Positions 1-8,751 of a DNA stretch of 64,000 nt are shown here, piece by piece (within the stretch, counting starts at the first letter, position 1; every line of letters begins with the position of its first letter). This DNA comes from UBA6623 sp965217195. Lineage in GTDB: Bacteria; Acidobacteriota; Terriglobia; Bryobacterales; UBA6623. Below the pieces are notes generated by a model. The model was not told the origin of the DNA, ran no database searches, and saw only the letters and a program-made list of their open reading frames with translations. Where the stretch lies: NCBI GenBank assembly GCA_965217195.1, contig CBDCHL010000003.1, positions 124,001 through 188,000 of the forward strand, given 5' to 3'. The position numbers and the translations under genes were made by a program.

Positions 1-2
1 GA

Positions 3-71
3 GAGTGGGACGAGACCATGAACAAAGCGCGGGCGCTGCTGAAGGCAGTCGAGTTGGCGCGCGATCTTTGA
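3..71 (+). CDS. C-terminal tail of a chorismate-binding enzyme (partial)
   Basis: Only the last 22 codons are inside the window. They read EWDETMNKARALLKAVELAR and then DL before a TGA stop. This resembles the C-terminus of chorismate-utilising enzymes (PabB, TrpE or MenF/isochorismate synthase), where an E-W-x-E-T-x-x-KA-x-ALL-x-A helix follows the last catalytic strand. The other frame stays open to about 183 but is Arg-rich and resembles nothing. Which of the three enzymes it is cannot be told from this stub. Confidence 0.5.
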   Translation, partial: EWDETMNKARALLKAVELARDL

Positions 72-253
72 AGAGAGCACGGCCGAAACGGCGCGCGCGG
101 TTCTGCCCGGACTCGTTGCCGTATCCGGCGGAAACGGCGGCGGCCGAGCGGCTCAAGATCGGCCTGCATTTCCGGCGGCTATGATATAATCCCGTTTTTT
201 GGGGAGTTTAGCCGACCGGATCGGTTTCTTCCGGCGAAGGAGATAGTCAACTT

Positions 254-514
254 ATGGCGTACGTCATTGCTGAACCTTGCATCGGGACAAAGGATACAGC
301 TTGTGTCGATGCCTGCCCGGTGGATTGTATCCACCCGAAGTCCGACGAAGACGACTTCGAAAACGAAGAAATGTTGTATATCGAGCCCGACGAATGCATT
401 GACTGCGGTGCTTGTGTGCCGGTGTGCCCGGTCTCGGCGATCTTCGCGCTTGAAGATCTCCCGGAAAAGTGGGACGCCTTCACCCCGCGGAACGCGGCCT
501 ATTACAACAAGTAG
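254..514 (+). CDS. Ferredoxin, 7Fe type ([3Fe-4S][4Fe-4S])
   Basis: This 86-residue soluble electron carrier has two cluster motifs. The first is Cys9, Cys17, Cys21-Pro and Cys25, spaced C-x7-C-x3-C-x3-C. The second is Cys48-x2-Cys51-x2-Cys54-x3-Cys58-Pro. The long C-x7-C spacing in the first motif is that of FdxA-type 7Fe ferredoxins, in which one site usually holds a 3Fe-4S cluster. A short acidic insert (about residues 30-39) separates the halves and a C-terminal extension follows. The start is set by AAGGAGA about 9 nt upstream. It stands alone, followed by a GC-rich hairpin. The redox partner is unknown. Confidence 0.93.
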   Translation: MAYVIAEPCIGTKDTACVDACPVDCIHPKSDEDDFENEEMLYIEPDECIDCGACVPVCPVSAIFALEDLPEKWDAFTPRNAAYYNK

Positions 515-533
515 AACGATTTGCCTGATTGAT

Positions 534-555
534 CCGGCCGCGGCCCCGCGGCCGG
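534..555 (+). terminator. GC-rich hairpin after the ferredoxin gene
   Basis: A perfect inverted repeat, CCGGCCGCGG, two-base loop, CCGCGGCCGG, begins 19 bases after the ferredoxin stop codon. It is very stable but no T-run follows (ACAATTCCCC), so intrinsic termination is only possible. It could instead protect the 3' end. Confidence 0.4.
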
Positions 556-696
556 ACAATTCCCCTGCTCAACATTACCGACCCCGTTGACCGGCATTGC
601 CGGCGGGAGATTCGCGCACGTGTCCGCCACTCGTCAAGGCCGCCCGCGCGCCGATCTCGGGCGCCGCATGACCAAGGCTCTGGAGTCGGCTGACGA

Positions 697-1062
697 CTAG
701 GCCGGCTGGAAGACTTCGATAGCGTTACCGGACGGGTCCTCCACGAGGATCTGCTGCCCGCCCGGGCCGGAGATGATCTCGTTGCGAAAGTTCGCGCCTG
801 CCTCGGTCAGAGCAGCTACGGTCGCCGCGATGTCCTCAACCCGGACGACGAACCGGTTCCAGCCACCGGGTGCGGGCTGGCTGCCGTCCGGCATCGGCCG
901 CTGCGCCGAGGAAACGGGGCTGGCGACCCACAGCTCGAGGTCGTCTTTTGTGAGGATGCCTATCGCGGGCCTGAAATCCTTCTTGAGTTCGAACCCAAGG
1001 AGGCCGGTATAGAAGTCGATCGCCGCCTCCACGTCATTGACGATGTATCTCACTGTAGCCAT
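697..1062 (-). CDS. VOC (glyoxalase/bleomycin-resistance fold) family protein
   Basis: This 121-residue protein is a single vicinal-oxygen-chelate module. It has paired beta-alpha-beta-beta-beta units: the first starts at MATVRYIVNDVEAAIDFY, with 'FYTGLLGFEL' at about 17-26, and the second begins around 'FVVRVEDIAATVAALTEAG'. It ends in 'VEDPSGNAIEVFQP', whose Glu is a usual metal ligand. The usual N-terminal His ligand is not obvious, so activity and substrate cannot be assigned. It is transcribed with Ku's orientation but about 160 bp downstream of Ku's stop. Co-transcription is possible but not shown. Confidence 0.85.
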   Translation of the reverse strand: MATVRYIVNDVEAAIDFYTGLLGFELKKDFRPAIGILTKDDLELWVASPVSSAQRPMPDGSQPAPGGWNRFVVRVEDIAATVAALTEAGANFRNEIISGPGGQQILVEDPSGNAIEVFQPA

Positions 1063-1225
1063 GTCTTAGCCCACCTCCCGGAGGTCATTCCAGGGTACAC
1101 CGCGCAGGAAGAGGGCATTGTCAACTTGAGCGATTCGCCGGCAGTCTCCGGCGGTGCTGGTAGGGGAGCGGCGAGCTCGGGGGTATTGGGGGCGGTGCCT
1201 GCCCGGCTTTTGGTCAGCGCGACGC

Positions 1226-2083
1226 TCAGCGCGCCGTTTTCTTGCGCGGCCGCTTCTCGCCTTCTTCGATGGCCGAGCCGCCGTTGACATCCCCGGTGCG
1301 GGCCGGCGGCTTCTTGTCGGGCTGCGACGCCAAGCTCTTTTGCAACGCTTCCATGAGATCGATAACCGGTGCGAGGCGCGGCGCCTCCGTGACGGCAATG
1401 GCCTGCCCTTGCCGCTTGGCTTCGACCAGGTCCTTAAGTTGCTGTTGATACGCGTCGTGGTACTTTTCGGGTTCGAACGGCGCCGCCAGACTTTCCACGA
1501 GCTGCTTGGCGAGCTTTACCTCAGCCGGTTTGACCTCGACTTCGGCGGGCGCGCCGTATTCGCTTAGCTCGCGGATCTCGCTCGGGTAGTACATGGTGTG
1601 CAAGGTCAACCCGCCCTTGCGGGGCCGCACCAGCACCGTGTACTCGCGCTGGTGCATGCTGACCTTGGCCATGGCGGCGTAACCGGCGCTTTCCATGGTC
1701 TCGACCAGGAGCTTATAGGCCTTCCGGCCGGCCTCCTCGGGGACCGTGAAAAACGAGCTGTCGAAGTAAAGCGGGTCGACTTCGTCGAGTCTTACGAATT
1801 CGAGGATCTCCATCGTCGAGCCCGAGGCGGGCATGATCTTCTTGATCTCCTCTTCCTCGACAAGAACGTATTGGCCTTTTTCGTACTCATACCCTTTGAC
1901 CAACTCCGCCCGCTCAACGATGCGGTCGCACGAGGGGCAATAGAGCTTCTGTTTGATGCGTGAGTTGCACTCCTTGTGGATTTGGTTAAACCCGACCCGC
2001 TCGCCGCGAGCCGCCACATGGAGCCGGATTGGCACCGAAATCAGACCGAAGCTGAGATAGCCCTTCCAGACCGTCGAGGCCAT
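1226..2083 (-). CDS. ku: Ku protein, DNA double-strand-break end binding (NHEJ)
   Basis: The bacterial Ku homodimer binds DNA ends and recruits LigD in non-homologous end joining. The 285-residue protein begins MASTVWKGYLSFGLISVPI, the classic Ku start, and keeps the core 'KQKLYCPSCDRIVERAELVKGYEYEKGQYVLVEEEE' region (here described, about residues 40-80) and 'HTMYYPSEIRE'. The C-terminus is the usual short basic Lys/Arg tail. The start at 2083 is chosen because the family begins there and an AGGGGGG Shine-Dalgarno sits about 8 nt upstream. An in-frame extension to 2227 has no such support. No ligase D gene is in the window, so the partner must lie elsewhere. Confidence 0.95.
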   Translation of the reverse strand: MASTVWKGYLSFGLISVPIRLHVAARGERVGFNQIHKECNSRIKQKLYCPSCDRIVERAELVKGYEYEKGQYVLVEEEEIKKIMPASGSTMEILEFVRLDEVDPLYFDSSFFTVPEEAGRKAYKLLVETMESAGYAAMAKVSMHQREYTVLVRPRKGGLTLHTMYYPSEIRELSEYGAPAEVEVKPAEVKLAKQLVESLAAPFEPEKYHDAYQQQLKDLVEAKRQGQAIAVTEAPRLAPVIDLMEALQKSLASQPDKKPPARTGDVNGGSAIEEGEKRPRKKTAR

Positions 2084-2109
2084 GACGCATTCCCCCCTGG
2101 CGCGATTTA

Positions 2110-2152
2110 CAAACAACTCGATTCGGAATTGTTTGAAACGTCTAGTTGTTTG
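2110..2152. promoter_or_regulatory. Inverted repeat upstream of ku
   Basis: CAAACAACT (2110-2118) is matched by AGTTGTTTG (2144-2152), a perfect 9-bp inverted repeat with a 25-base spacer, starting 27 bp upstream of the Ku start codon. The spacer also holds AT-rich sequence that could supply a -10 box. It could be an operator or a 5'-leader hairpin. No regulator is identified. Confidence 0.35.
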
Positions 2153-2440
2153 CATGGTACCTGAACCGGCTTGGGGGTGCAACGGGACGCGGGTGGACAG
2201 GATGCGGTCGTCGGGTCGTGGAACCAATCCGATCGGATAGAGTAGGCTCGGTGGTTACAAGCTGAATGGATAGTCAACCAGAACAACTTGATCGGTCCCA
2301 GCGAGGCGCCGGCAACGCCGCTGGGACGTTAGTACCTTGGAATCAGCTGTTTGCAAAAAGGGCCCGGCGGGCCGGCGGTTTGGCACGGCGCATGCTATAA
2401 GGGACGCGACATGCAGAGTGGCATACGAGGAGATCGACAG

Positions 2441-3283
2441 ATGTTCAACTACCGAAAAGTTTCTATCGCGGCCGGCGTCGTTTGGGCCGTCCTGGCCGTC
2501 GGGTCCGTCGCCTCGGCGGGTGCGGAGTTTGCGGCTTTCACCGATAGCGAGAAGGAAGAGTTCTTGCGCACCGCCAAGGTAGTCGTTCGACGCGGTGTGG
2601 GCGTCGGGATCAACAACACCGAGAAGGTCACCTTGACCGGCGACGGCGTTACGCACGACGCTCACTTGCAAACCGTGAATATCCACAAGACGTCATATCG
2701 AACGAATGAAGGCCTCGAGCTCAACTTCCGCGACGGCTACCAGTTCAACGTCGCAGCCTACAAACTCGATCGGCTGTTGGGGCTCAACATGGTCCCGGTA
2801 TCGATCGAACGCAAGATCGCTGGGACTGCCGGCTCGCTGACCTGGTGGGTTGACGACGTTCTCATGATGGAACGCGACCGCTATCAAAAGAAAATGCGGG
2901 TACCGCCCCTTAAGAACGCGGCCTGGAACGATCAAATGTTCCAAATCCGGATTTTCAACGAGTTGATCTACAACACTGACGCCAATCTCGGCAACATCTT
3001 GATTACGAAGGATTGGGATGTCCGGATCATTGACTTTAGTCGCGCGTTTCGCGTCCACAACAAGCTGCGGGCGCCCGAAAACCTGCGCCGCTGCGACCCC
3101 CGTGTGCTGAAAGGGCTGCGCGACCTCAACATGGAAGTCTTGCAGCGGGAAATGAAGGGGCTTTTGACCAAGACGGAGATGAAGGCTCTGCTGGCGAGGC
3201 GCGACAAGATCGTCGACTTCTTCGAACGTGAGATCGCGGCCAAAGGCGAGGAGGCGGTCGTGTGCAACCGCCCGGGGCACTAA
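2441..3283 (+). CDS. Secreted protein with PI3K/HipA-like kinase core
   Basis: The 280-residue protein has an N-terminal signal peptide (basic start MFNYRKVS, hydrophobic AAGVVWAVLAVGSV, cleavage near ASA-GAEF). Later it carries an atypical kinase signature: 'NTDANLGNILI' (Asp180, Asn185) followed by 'VRIIDFSRAF' (Asp198). This D-x4-N then I-D-F layout matches the catalytic and metal-binding residues of PI3/4-kinase-like and HipA-like kinases rather than HRD/DFG kinases. A start at 2441 is preferred over 2351 because GAGGAG lies 8 nt upstream and the signal peptide starts there. It is followed 55 bp later by another secreted protein. An exported kinase would need an external phosphate donor, so it may be a pseudokinase. 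Substrate unknown. Confidence 0.65.
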   Translation: MFNYRKVSIAAGVVWAVLAVGSVASAGAEFAAFTDSEKEEFLRTAKVVVRRGVGVGINNTEKVTLTGDGVTHDAHLQTVNIHKTSYRTNEGLELNFRDGYQFNVAAYKLDRLLGLNMVPVSIERKIAGTAGSLTWWVDDVLMMERDRYQKKMRVPPLKNAAWNDQMFQIRIFNELIYNTDANLGNILITKDWDVRIIDFSRAFRVHNKLRAPENLRRCDPRVLKGLRDLNMEVLQREMKGLLTKTEMKALLARRDKIVDFFEREIAAKGEEAVVCNRPGH

Positions 3284-3338
3284 GCCGGGGCTGAGTCGCG
3301 CCCGCGCGCTGGAGGCTCGTAATGAGGAGGAAATAGAG

Positions 3339-4082
3339 ATGACGAACCAACGGAGACAGCATGGCAGAGAATGTATCTTGCCCAACTCGCCCGTGGGGCG
3401 TTGTATCGTCGCGGCTCTCGCGAGCGTGTTACTGGCGGCGCCGGCCGCCGCGTCCCAACCTCACGTTTTATCGCAAGACGAGGCAAAGCGGATTCTCGAG
3501 ACGATGCCGATCCTTTCCGGAAACGCCGCCGCGAACTTCCCGAAAGCCGTTTCGACCTCGCCGGTCTTGATCAATTCCAACGGGCCGGCTCCGGTGAATC
3601 AACGCTGTTACGACGCCTGGCGCACGACCTTCGAACAGCTCGTTTCACAGGGCTACTTGTCGGAGTTTCACGAAGGGGACGACCGCCTCGGTGTGGACGC
3701 GGGGTACTTAACTGAGACCGGGAAGCGCTACTTCCGCACAGTCATGCCCGGCAGCATCTATTGGCTGGTACGGATCGCACCCGGCGATTCGGCTTCCACC
3801 GATTCAGTTCCCGCTTCCGCCGGTTCGGTTCCCAATGTAGAGATCACCGCGATGCGGCGCGAGAAGAAGAAGCGCGCCGTGGTTGAGTTTCGCTACGCGG
3901 TTTCCGAGCCTTTTCGCCTCATGTGGAGCAATCGACTCTTCGACGGTGAGTGCCGTGGAGAAATGGGTGACGGTGTTGTCATGGAGGAGACAGGGTTGGC
4001 GGGCCATGCGCACTTTCGTTTTCGCCGCGGAGCCTGGGAAGCGGACGAGGTAATTATGGCGGTGCATGAAGAGAGGGAGTAG
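3339..4082 (+). CDS. Secreted protein of unknown function
   Basis: I do not recognise this family. The 247-residue product has an N-terminal export signal: a polar start, then CIVAALASVLLAAPAAAS with an A-x-A cleavage site, giving a mature protein starting near QPHVLSQDEA. The mature part includes 'NQRCYDAWRTTFEQLVSQGYLSE' and a Ser/Pro linker (about 155-170), then a mainly beta C-terminal half. The start is fixed by GAGGAGG about 8 nt upstream; the longer reading from 3228 overlaps the previous gene and lacks a ribosome site. Its position right after the secreted kinase-like gene suggests an operon and possibly a substrate or accessory role. Confidence 0.7.
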   Translation: MTNQRRQHGRECILPNSPVGRCIVAALASVLLAAPAAASQPHVLSQDEAKRILETMPILSGNAAANFPKAVSTSPVLINSNGPAPVNQRCYDAWRTTFEQLVSQGYLSEFHEGDDRLGVDAGYLTETGKRYFRTVMPGSIYWLVRIAPGDSASTDSVPASAGSVPNVEITAMRREKKKRAVVEFRYAVSEPFRLMWSNRLFDGECRGEMGDGVVMEETGLAGHAHFRFRRGAWEADEVIMAVHEERE

Positions 4083-4223
4083 GCGAGGCTGCGGTTTTCG
4101 ATCGACGCGGGGCGCCAGGGAAGAGCGGGCGCTTTCTTGGATTTGCGTAAGCGCGGTGCGGGTACGCGACCCCCGCCTTGACCGTTACCAGAGCCGGGTT
4201 GTCCGGCCGCCCCCAGTGGGTCC

Positions 4224-5135
4224 TCAGAGAATCCCGTGTTGCTCCAAGAATGCGTCAACCTTGCCGTGAATCTTGATTTGTTCGGCTTTCGAGAAACCCC
4301 CGTGGCCGCCGCCCTCCACGGTGTGTAGATGGTTTGTCACGCCGGCCTTATCGAGCGCCTTATGCAAACGAACGGCGTGAGAATAGGGCACGATCTTATC
4401 CGCGTTGCCGTGGATCGTGAAGATAGGCGGCAGGCCCTCGCGGATGTGAGTCAGGGGCGAAGTTCGCTTGGCGATCTCGTAACGATCGGGCAGGCTGCCC
4501 ATCCAGCGAACGGCATAGCCCTGTTGGTTGGGGCCGTCGAGGATGTCGGTTACATCGGTGATGCCGTACCAATTGACGACGGCCGCTACTCCTAGATCGA
4601 GCTTCACCGGCCCGGCCAAGCTCCCGGTCACGCATTCGTAATCGAAACCGGCGGACTCGTCCAAAATGCCGGTTGTCAGCGACAGATGGCCGCCCGCGGA
4701 ATGGCCGGTCACGACAATCTTCTCGGTGTCGAACCCGTGTTCGGCGGCATTAGCGATCACCCATCGCAGGGCGCAGCGGCAATCCGCCACCGCAGCTGGC
4801 GCGAGCGATGTTGCGGCCAGGCGGTACTCGACGTTGACGATGGCCATGCCGTGCTTCATATAGGGAAACAGACTGAGGACGCTGTTCTCTTTGGTCCCAC
4901 CGACCCAGCCGCCGCCGTGGATGTAGATGAGCGTCGGCCGGGGGCCGGACTCACCGCGGGGCAGATAGAGATCGAGCTTGTTCTCATAGCCGTTGGCGGT
5001 GGAATAGACGATGTTGGGCCGGACTTGGTAGGAGCCCCCAAGCGAGGCGGTCCATTCGGCCACATCGTCGGCTTGGGCCGGGGCGCCGATGACGAAGGCG
5101 GTCAGAAAAAAAGCGAGGTTAATACGAAGCTTCAT
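4224..5135 (-). CDS. Secreted alpha/beta hydrolase, BD-FAE/esterase-lipase type
   Basis: This 303-residue exported serine esterase has a signal peptide (MKLRINLAFFLTAFVIGAPAQA). The oxyanion-hole motif is 'YIHGGGWVGG', the nucleophile elbow is 'VTGHSAGGHLS', the acid is in 'IHGNADKIVPYSHA' and the catalytic His is in 'EGGGHGGFSK'. Together they match the esterase/feruloyl-esterase-like family acting on carboxyl esters. The start at 5135 is chosen for the signal peptide; the extension to 5180 adds residues before it. It is a single gene, convergent with the gene ending at 4082. The natural substrate is unknown. Confidence 0.88.
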   Translation of the reverse strand: MKLRINLAFFLTAFVIGAPAQADDVAEWTASLGGSYQVRPNIVYSTANGYENKLDLYLPRGESGPRPTLIYIHGGGWVGGTKENSVLSLFPYMKHGMAIVNVEYRLAATSLAPAAVADCRCALRWVIANAAEHGFDTEKIVVTGHSAGGHLSLTTGILDESAGFDYECVTGSLAGPVKLDLGVAAVVNWYGITDVTDILDGPNQQGYAVRWMGSLPDRYEIAKRTSPLTHIREGLPPIFTIHGNADKIVPYSHAVRLHKALDKAGVTNHLHTVEGGGHGGFSKAEQIKIHGKVDAFLEQHGIL

Positions 5136-5390
5136 GGGAATTACCTGGCGATAGTATACGCCGGCGGCACCTAGGCGCATCCATCGAGAAGCCTCTGACC
5201 CACTTCCGACAACTCTCGTCGTCCGAGCGCTGAAGGTTTACTGAGCGACGGGCTCGACGAAGCTCTCCGGTTCCTGCGCGGATGTTCAGCTGCGAAAAAC
5301 TGTTGCATTCCGTACAGATTGCAGTGCATACTAGTAATCTCTCTGGCCAAGTACTAGGTCTTATCGGTCACGGACCAAGGGAGGATTGAG

Positions 5391-6086
5391 ATGAAGTACG
5401 CTTGGAAAACCTTGCTCATCATAGGCCCGGCGGTGTTTCTGATGGGTTGCGACAACCGCCTCGTGGGCGTTCGCGACGACGGCGGAGTTATCACGGGCTT
5501 TTACATCAACGAACCAGCGGAGGCATGCAGCGACGGCGATGAGGTGTGCAAGGAAGTTGACTGTGCCGGAGCAATATTGGTCACGGACAACGAAATCACC
5601 TGCGAGGTGACGATCACTGTCGACAACGACTCCGGTGACGACTGGGCAAATGTACGAATCAAGGACCGCTTCGGATCGGAATGGGCCTTGAGCGGCTTTG
5701 ATGATGATTGCGATGCGAGCGACTTCGGAGCCAATCCGAGCGGCAGACAGGAACGGTTGGAAACGAACAGCGGCGGCCTCAATGACGGCGACACCTGGGT
5801 TTGCACCTTTGACGCAACAACGAAACTCAACCCAGGGGGCGCCCAGGAGTTCACCTCCTGCGGCTATCACGATTTCAACTCCGGGGTCACCGTGAAAGCG
5901 GAAGTGCCGAAATCGAACGGAAAAGGGAACCGGCAAATCAGCTTCGGTACCGGGGATGGCGGTACGATCGTGATGTGCATCATCGAGGACTCTGGACAAG
6001 ACGACTGCGACCTGGACGGGCTCGACGATATCACGGAGTTGAACGCAGAAACAGACCCCTGCGACCCGACTGATCCGGAGGTCTAG
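5391..6086 (+). CDS. Lipoprotein with Cys-rich body and calcium-binding-like C-terminus
   Basis: This 231-residue protein starts MKYAWKTLLIIGPAVFLMGC, a lipoprotein signal with lipobox FLMGC, so the mature N-terminus is a lipidated Cys20. The body is acidic and contains many spaced Cys residues, consistent with disulfides outside the cytoplasm. The end, 'DDCDLDGLDDITEL', is a D-x-D-x-DG calcium-loop motif like thrombospondin type 3 repeats. A GGGAGG site lies 8-9 nt upstream of the ATG. The overall family is not recognised; an adhesin or surface-binding role is a guess. Confidence 0.7.
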   Translation: MKYAWKTLLIIGPAVFLMGCDNRLVGVRDDGGVITGFYINEPAEACSDGDEVCKEVDCAGAILVTDNEITCEVTITVDNDSGDDWANVRIKDRFGSEWALSGFDDDCDASDFGANPSGRQERLETNSGGLNDGDTWVCTFDATTKLNPGGAQEFTSCGYHDFNSGVTVKAEVPKSNGKGNRQISFGTGDGGTIVMCIIEDSGQDDCDLDGLDDITELNAETDPCDPTDPEV

Positions 6087-6210
6087 GGTCGGCGAACCCG
6101 GTGCGTTCTTGATAATCTCCTTGCGTCCCGCCGGCCGGACTGGGAAAGCTTAGCTTGGAGCCGACGCCCGGCCATCGCGGAGCCGGATCGCGGTCGATCA
6201 CAATAAGCAC

Positions 6211-6795
6211 GTGTCTACTTCCGGGTTATGCGCCAGTCTGGTGTTGCTTGTCTTGGCCCCGTGTGGACGGTCGGCCCAGCCCCTCGGGCCGAATGATCTT
6301 GTCGATGTGGATGGCGTGTCGCACGGGGCCCTCGACGACTCGGAGGGTCGAGCGAAGGTCTTGTACTTCGTCATGACGGACTGCCCAATCTCCAATCAAT
6401 ATGCCCCGGAGATCAGCCGTATATGTACTGAGTATCAGGACAAGGCGGTCGACTGCTTCGTCGTTTACGTCGACCCCGACGTGAGCGCCGACCGTATTCG
6501 CAAACACAACGAAGACTACAATCTCGCTTGTTGTCCCGCGATTCATGACCGCCGGCATCGCTTGGCTGAACGCGCCGGAGCCACGGTGACGCCGGAAGCG
6601 GCGGTCTTTTCCGAAGACGGCAAACTCCTTTATCGAGGGCGGATCAACGACTTCTACGCCGGCCTTGGCAAGCCGCGACGTCGAGCGCGAGTTCACGACT
6701 TGAGAAACGCGCTCGACGAAGTGCTGGCGGACGAGCCCGTCTCCAAACCTTTCACGAAGGCTGTGGGCTGCTATATTCCACCCAAAGATTTGTGA
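6211..6795 (+). CDS. Exported redoxin/thioredoxin-fold protein
   Basis: This 194-residue protein has a short signal peptide (CASLVLLVLAPCGRSAQ) and a thioredoxin-like fold. The active-site region reads 'VLYFVMTDCPISNQYAPEI', with one Cys (Cys58) where TlpA/ResA proteins have CxxC; the second Cys is Ser61. This resembles peroxiredoxin-like or SCO-like usage. A later 'AVGCYIP' Cys near the C-terminus could be a resolving residue. Translation appears to start at GTG. The next gene on the same strand is a cytochrome c-copper monooxygenase fusion 88 bp away. I recall this pairing from Acidobacteriota and Planctomycetota. A role in redox or copper handling for that enzyme is inference. Confidence 0.75.
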   Translation: MSTSGLCASLVLLVLAPCGRSAQPLGPNDLVDVDGVSHGALDDSEGRAKVLYFVMTDCPISNQYAPEISRICTEYQDKAVDCFVVYVDPDVSADRIRKHNEDYNLACCPAIHDRRHRLAERAGATVTPEAAVFSEDGKLLYRGRINDFYAGLGKPRRRARVHDLRNALDEVLADEPVSKPFTKAVGCYIPPKDL

Positions 6796-6883
6796 CTTGC
6801 GGCGGGCGCAATCACACCAAGGCTGTCTCGCCGGCCCGCGGGTGCCGGCAAACACCTAGAAACGTCGGGGCTTCAGATACACT

Positions 6884-8452
6884 GTGAGCATGAGTCGGGG
6901 CGGAAACGGAACGTCACGGATCAGGACCGCCGCCTACGGAGCTTTTCTTGGAGTCCTGTTGCTGTTTTCTTTTCTCGTCTCCAGTCGGTTGCTCGCTGAC
7001 GACGCCCCGCCCCGCCCCACGCCGACATTCACTAAGGACATTGCCCCGATCATTTTCGACAACTGCACGTCGTGCCACCGTGAAGGCGAAGCAGTACCCT
7101 TTCCGCTGGAGACCTATCGAGACGTAAGAAAACGGGGCCTCCTCATCAAGGACGTAACGGAATCCCGCTACATGCCCCCCTGGCATGCGGCGCCCGCCGA
7201 TGTCCGGTACGTTAGTCAACGCGGTTTGACGGACCGGGAAATCGGAGAGATTCGAGACTGGGTCGGGGGGGGCATGCCCGAGGGAGACCCAGCCCACCTT
7301 CCGAGCTTGCCCCAATTCACGGAAGGCTGGCAATTGGGAGAGCCGGACCTCATTATCCAAATGCCCGAGCCTTTTGAGATTCCAGCCGACGGCCCCGACA
7401 TCTACCGCAATTTCGCGATTCCGATGGGCCTCTCTGAAGACAAGTGGCTGAAAGGAATCGAGTTTCGGCCCCGAGCTCGATCTTCGTCCCATCACGCCAT
7501 CATATTGTCGGACTCGACGGGCGGCGCCGCGGAATTGGACAGGCGAACTCCCGAGCCCGGTTTCAACGGGATGTCGGTTTGGTGGTTCCGACCCGGAAAG
7601 GCTTCTCAAGCGGCGCGCGGCACGGGGAGTTTCATTGAGCGTTTTGTCGGCATCTATCTGGATCGCCTGCGTAGCGGCTTGTACACCATATGGACAGTCG
7701 GGCGGGCGCCGCAATTCTTCATCCGTCGAGCCGCTTACCGCATTCCAAGGTCCTCCGATCTAGCATTGCAGATGCACTTCCATCCGTCCGGCAAGCGGGA
7801 AACCGAACAAGCTCTGATCGGACTTCACTTCGCGGAAACGGCGCCGGAGCGGACTATGACGCACCTTGAAATACCGCCGCTTTTCGGAAGGACGAAGGGT
7901 ATCGACATTCCCGCGGGGGAAAAGCACTATACAGTCACCGATTCCTTCACGACGCCGATCGATCTCGACGTCTACCAAATGTTCCCTCACATGCATTATC
8001 TCGGCAAGCAGATCAAGGTGACCGCCACCGATCCGGACGGTTCGGTCCGAACGCTTCTGTGGGTCGATCGGTGGGACTTCAACTGGCAGGAGTCCTATTG
8101 GCTCGCCGAGCCCGCCAGGGTTCCCGCCGGCGCTCGCTTGGACGTCGAGATCGAATTCGACAACTCGGCCGAGAATCCGTTCAACCCCAACGATCCGCCG
8201 AAACGAGTGCGGTGGGGCACTGGATCAAGCGACGAGATGGGAAGCGTCCTGATGCGCGTGCAGGCCGTCGATGAGGAAAAGATGCCGCTGCTCGAAACTG
8301 CTCAGCGGAATTATCTGGTCACCTCGTGGGTGTCGATGTGGTCAAAGCCTCGCCGTGGGCGCGCTCGTGCTCGGGGCGGATCAAAGAACACGCGGCCACC
8401 AGCCCAAGGTAGGGGTTCGGCGACGGGGGACCCGCCCAAGCCTGTCCGTTGA
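6884..8452 (+). CDS. Cytochrome c domain fused to PHM/DBM-like copper monooxygenase
   Basis: This 522-residue exported protein has a membrane/signal segment (GAFLGVLLLFSFLVSSRLL). A cytochrome-c-like module follows with CTSCH (residues 61-65), the haem attachment motif. The rest resembles copper type II ascorbate-dependent monooxygenases. Putative CuH ligands are His203-His204 in 'SSHHAII' and His298 in 'LQMHFHPSG'. Putative CuM ligands are His369 and His371 in 'FPHMHYLGK' and Met452 in 'SSDEMGS'. The start is GTG 6884 or ATG 6890. The last ~35 residues are Arg/Gly/Pro-rich and may be non-homologous read-through. The haem domain could replace ascorbate as electron donor; the substrate is unknown. 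Confidence 0.8.
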   Translation: MSMSRGGNGTSRIRTAAYGAFLGVLLLFSFLVSSRLLADDAPPRPTPTFTKDIAPIIFDNCTSCHREGEAVPFPLETYRDVRKRGLLIKDVTESRYMPPWHAAPADVRYVSQRGLTDREIGEIRDWVGGGMPEGDPAHLPSLPQFTEGWQLGEPDLIIQMPEPFEIPADGPDIYRNFAIPMGLSEDKWLKGIEFRPRARSSSHHAIILSDSTGGAAELDRRTPEPGFNGMSVWWFRPGKASQAARGTGSFIERFVGIYLDRLRSGLYTIWTVGRAPQFFIRRAAYRIPRSSDLALQMHFHPSGKRETEQALIGLHFAETAPERTMTHLEIPPLFGRTKGIDIPAGEKHYTVTDSFTTPIDLDVYQMFPHMHYLGKQIKVTATDPDGSVRTLLWVDRWDFNWQESYWLAEPARVPAGARLDVEIEFDNSAENPFNPNDPPKRVRWGTGSSDEMGSVLMRVQAVDEEKMPLLETAQRNYLVTSWVSMWSKPRRGRARARGGSKNTRPPAQGRGSATGDPPKPVR

Positions 8453-8750
8453 CGAACGGCCGCCCTCTTCGTAAGACTTGGGGACGCTCATGTTGATTAT
8501 CGAGTCGGTCTTCGGCTCCTCTTTCGCCAGTGAGTTCTTCTCCCACGGCTCTGTCGGTGCCCCGATTCCGTCGGTGGTGATTCCGCTCGTCAGCGTGTGC
8601 ATCATGGCTGCGTCCTACCGATTGCGACCGCAACCTCGACGCCTCGTGTAATCCCCGGCACGAATCCATCCAACTGCCTCTATCCACGCCTCCAGCCAAT
8701 TCTCCGTCGCGAAAGCACGGCCCGGATCGTAAGTCCCGCTTGACCTGAGT
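8453..8750. other. Intergenic stretch without a supported gene
   Basis: About 300 bases between the monooxygenase gene and the SPFH gene's palindrome. A 74-codon reading exists on the minus strand (8381-8605), but it overlaps the upstream gene and resembles nothing known. No RNA gene or repeat is seen. Confidence 0.4.
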
Positions 8751-8751
8751 T

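Noticed and set aside
1226..2083. A complete NHEJ operon
   Set aside because: No LigD-type ligase or polymerase gene lies nearby; only Ku is present.
8381..8605. 74-codon reading on the minus strand after the monooxygenase gene
   Set aside because: It overlaps the 3' end of the upstream gene, has no ribosome site and resembles nothing I know.
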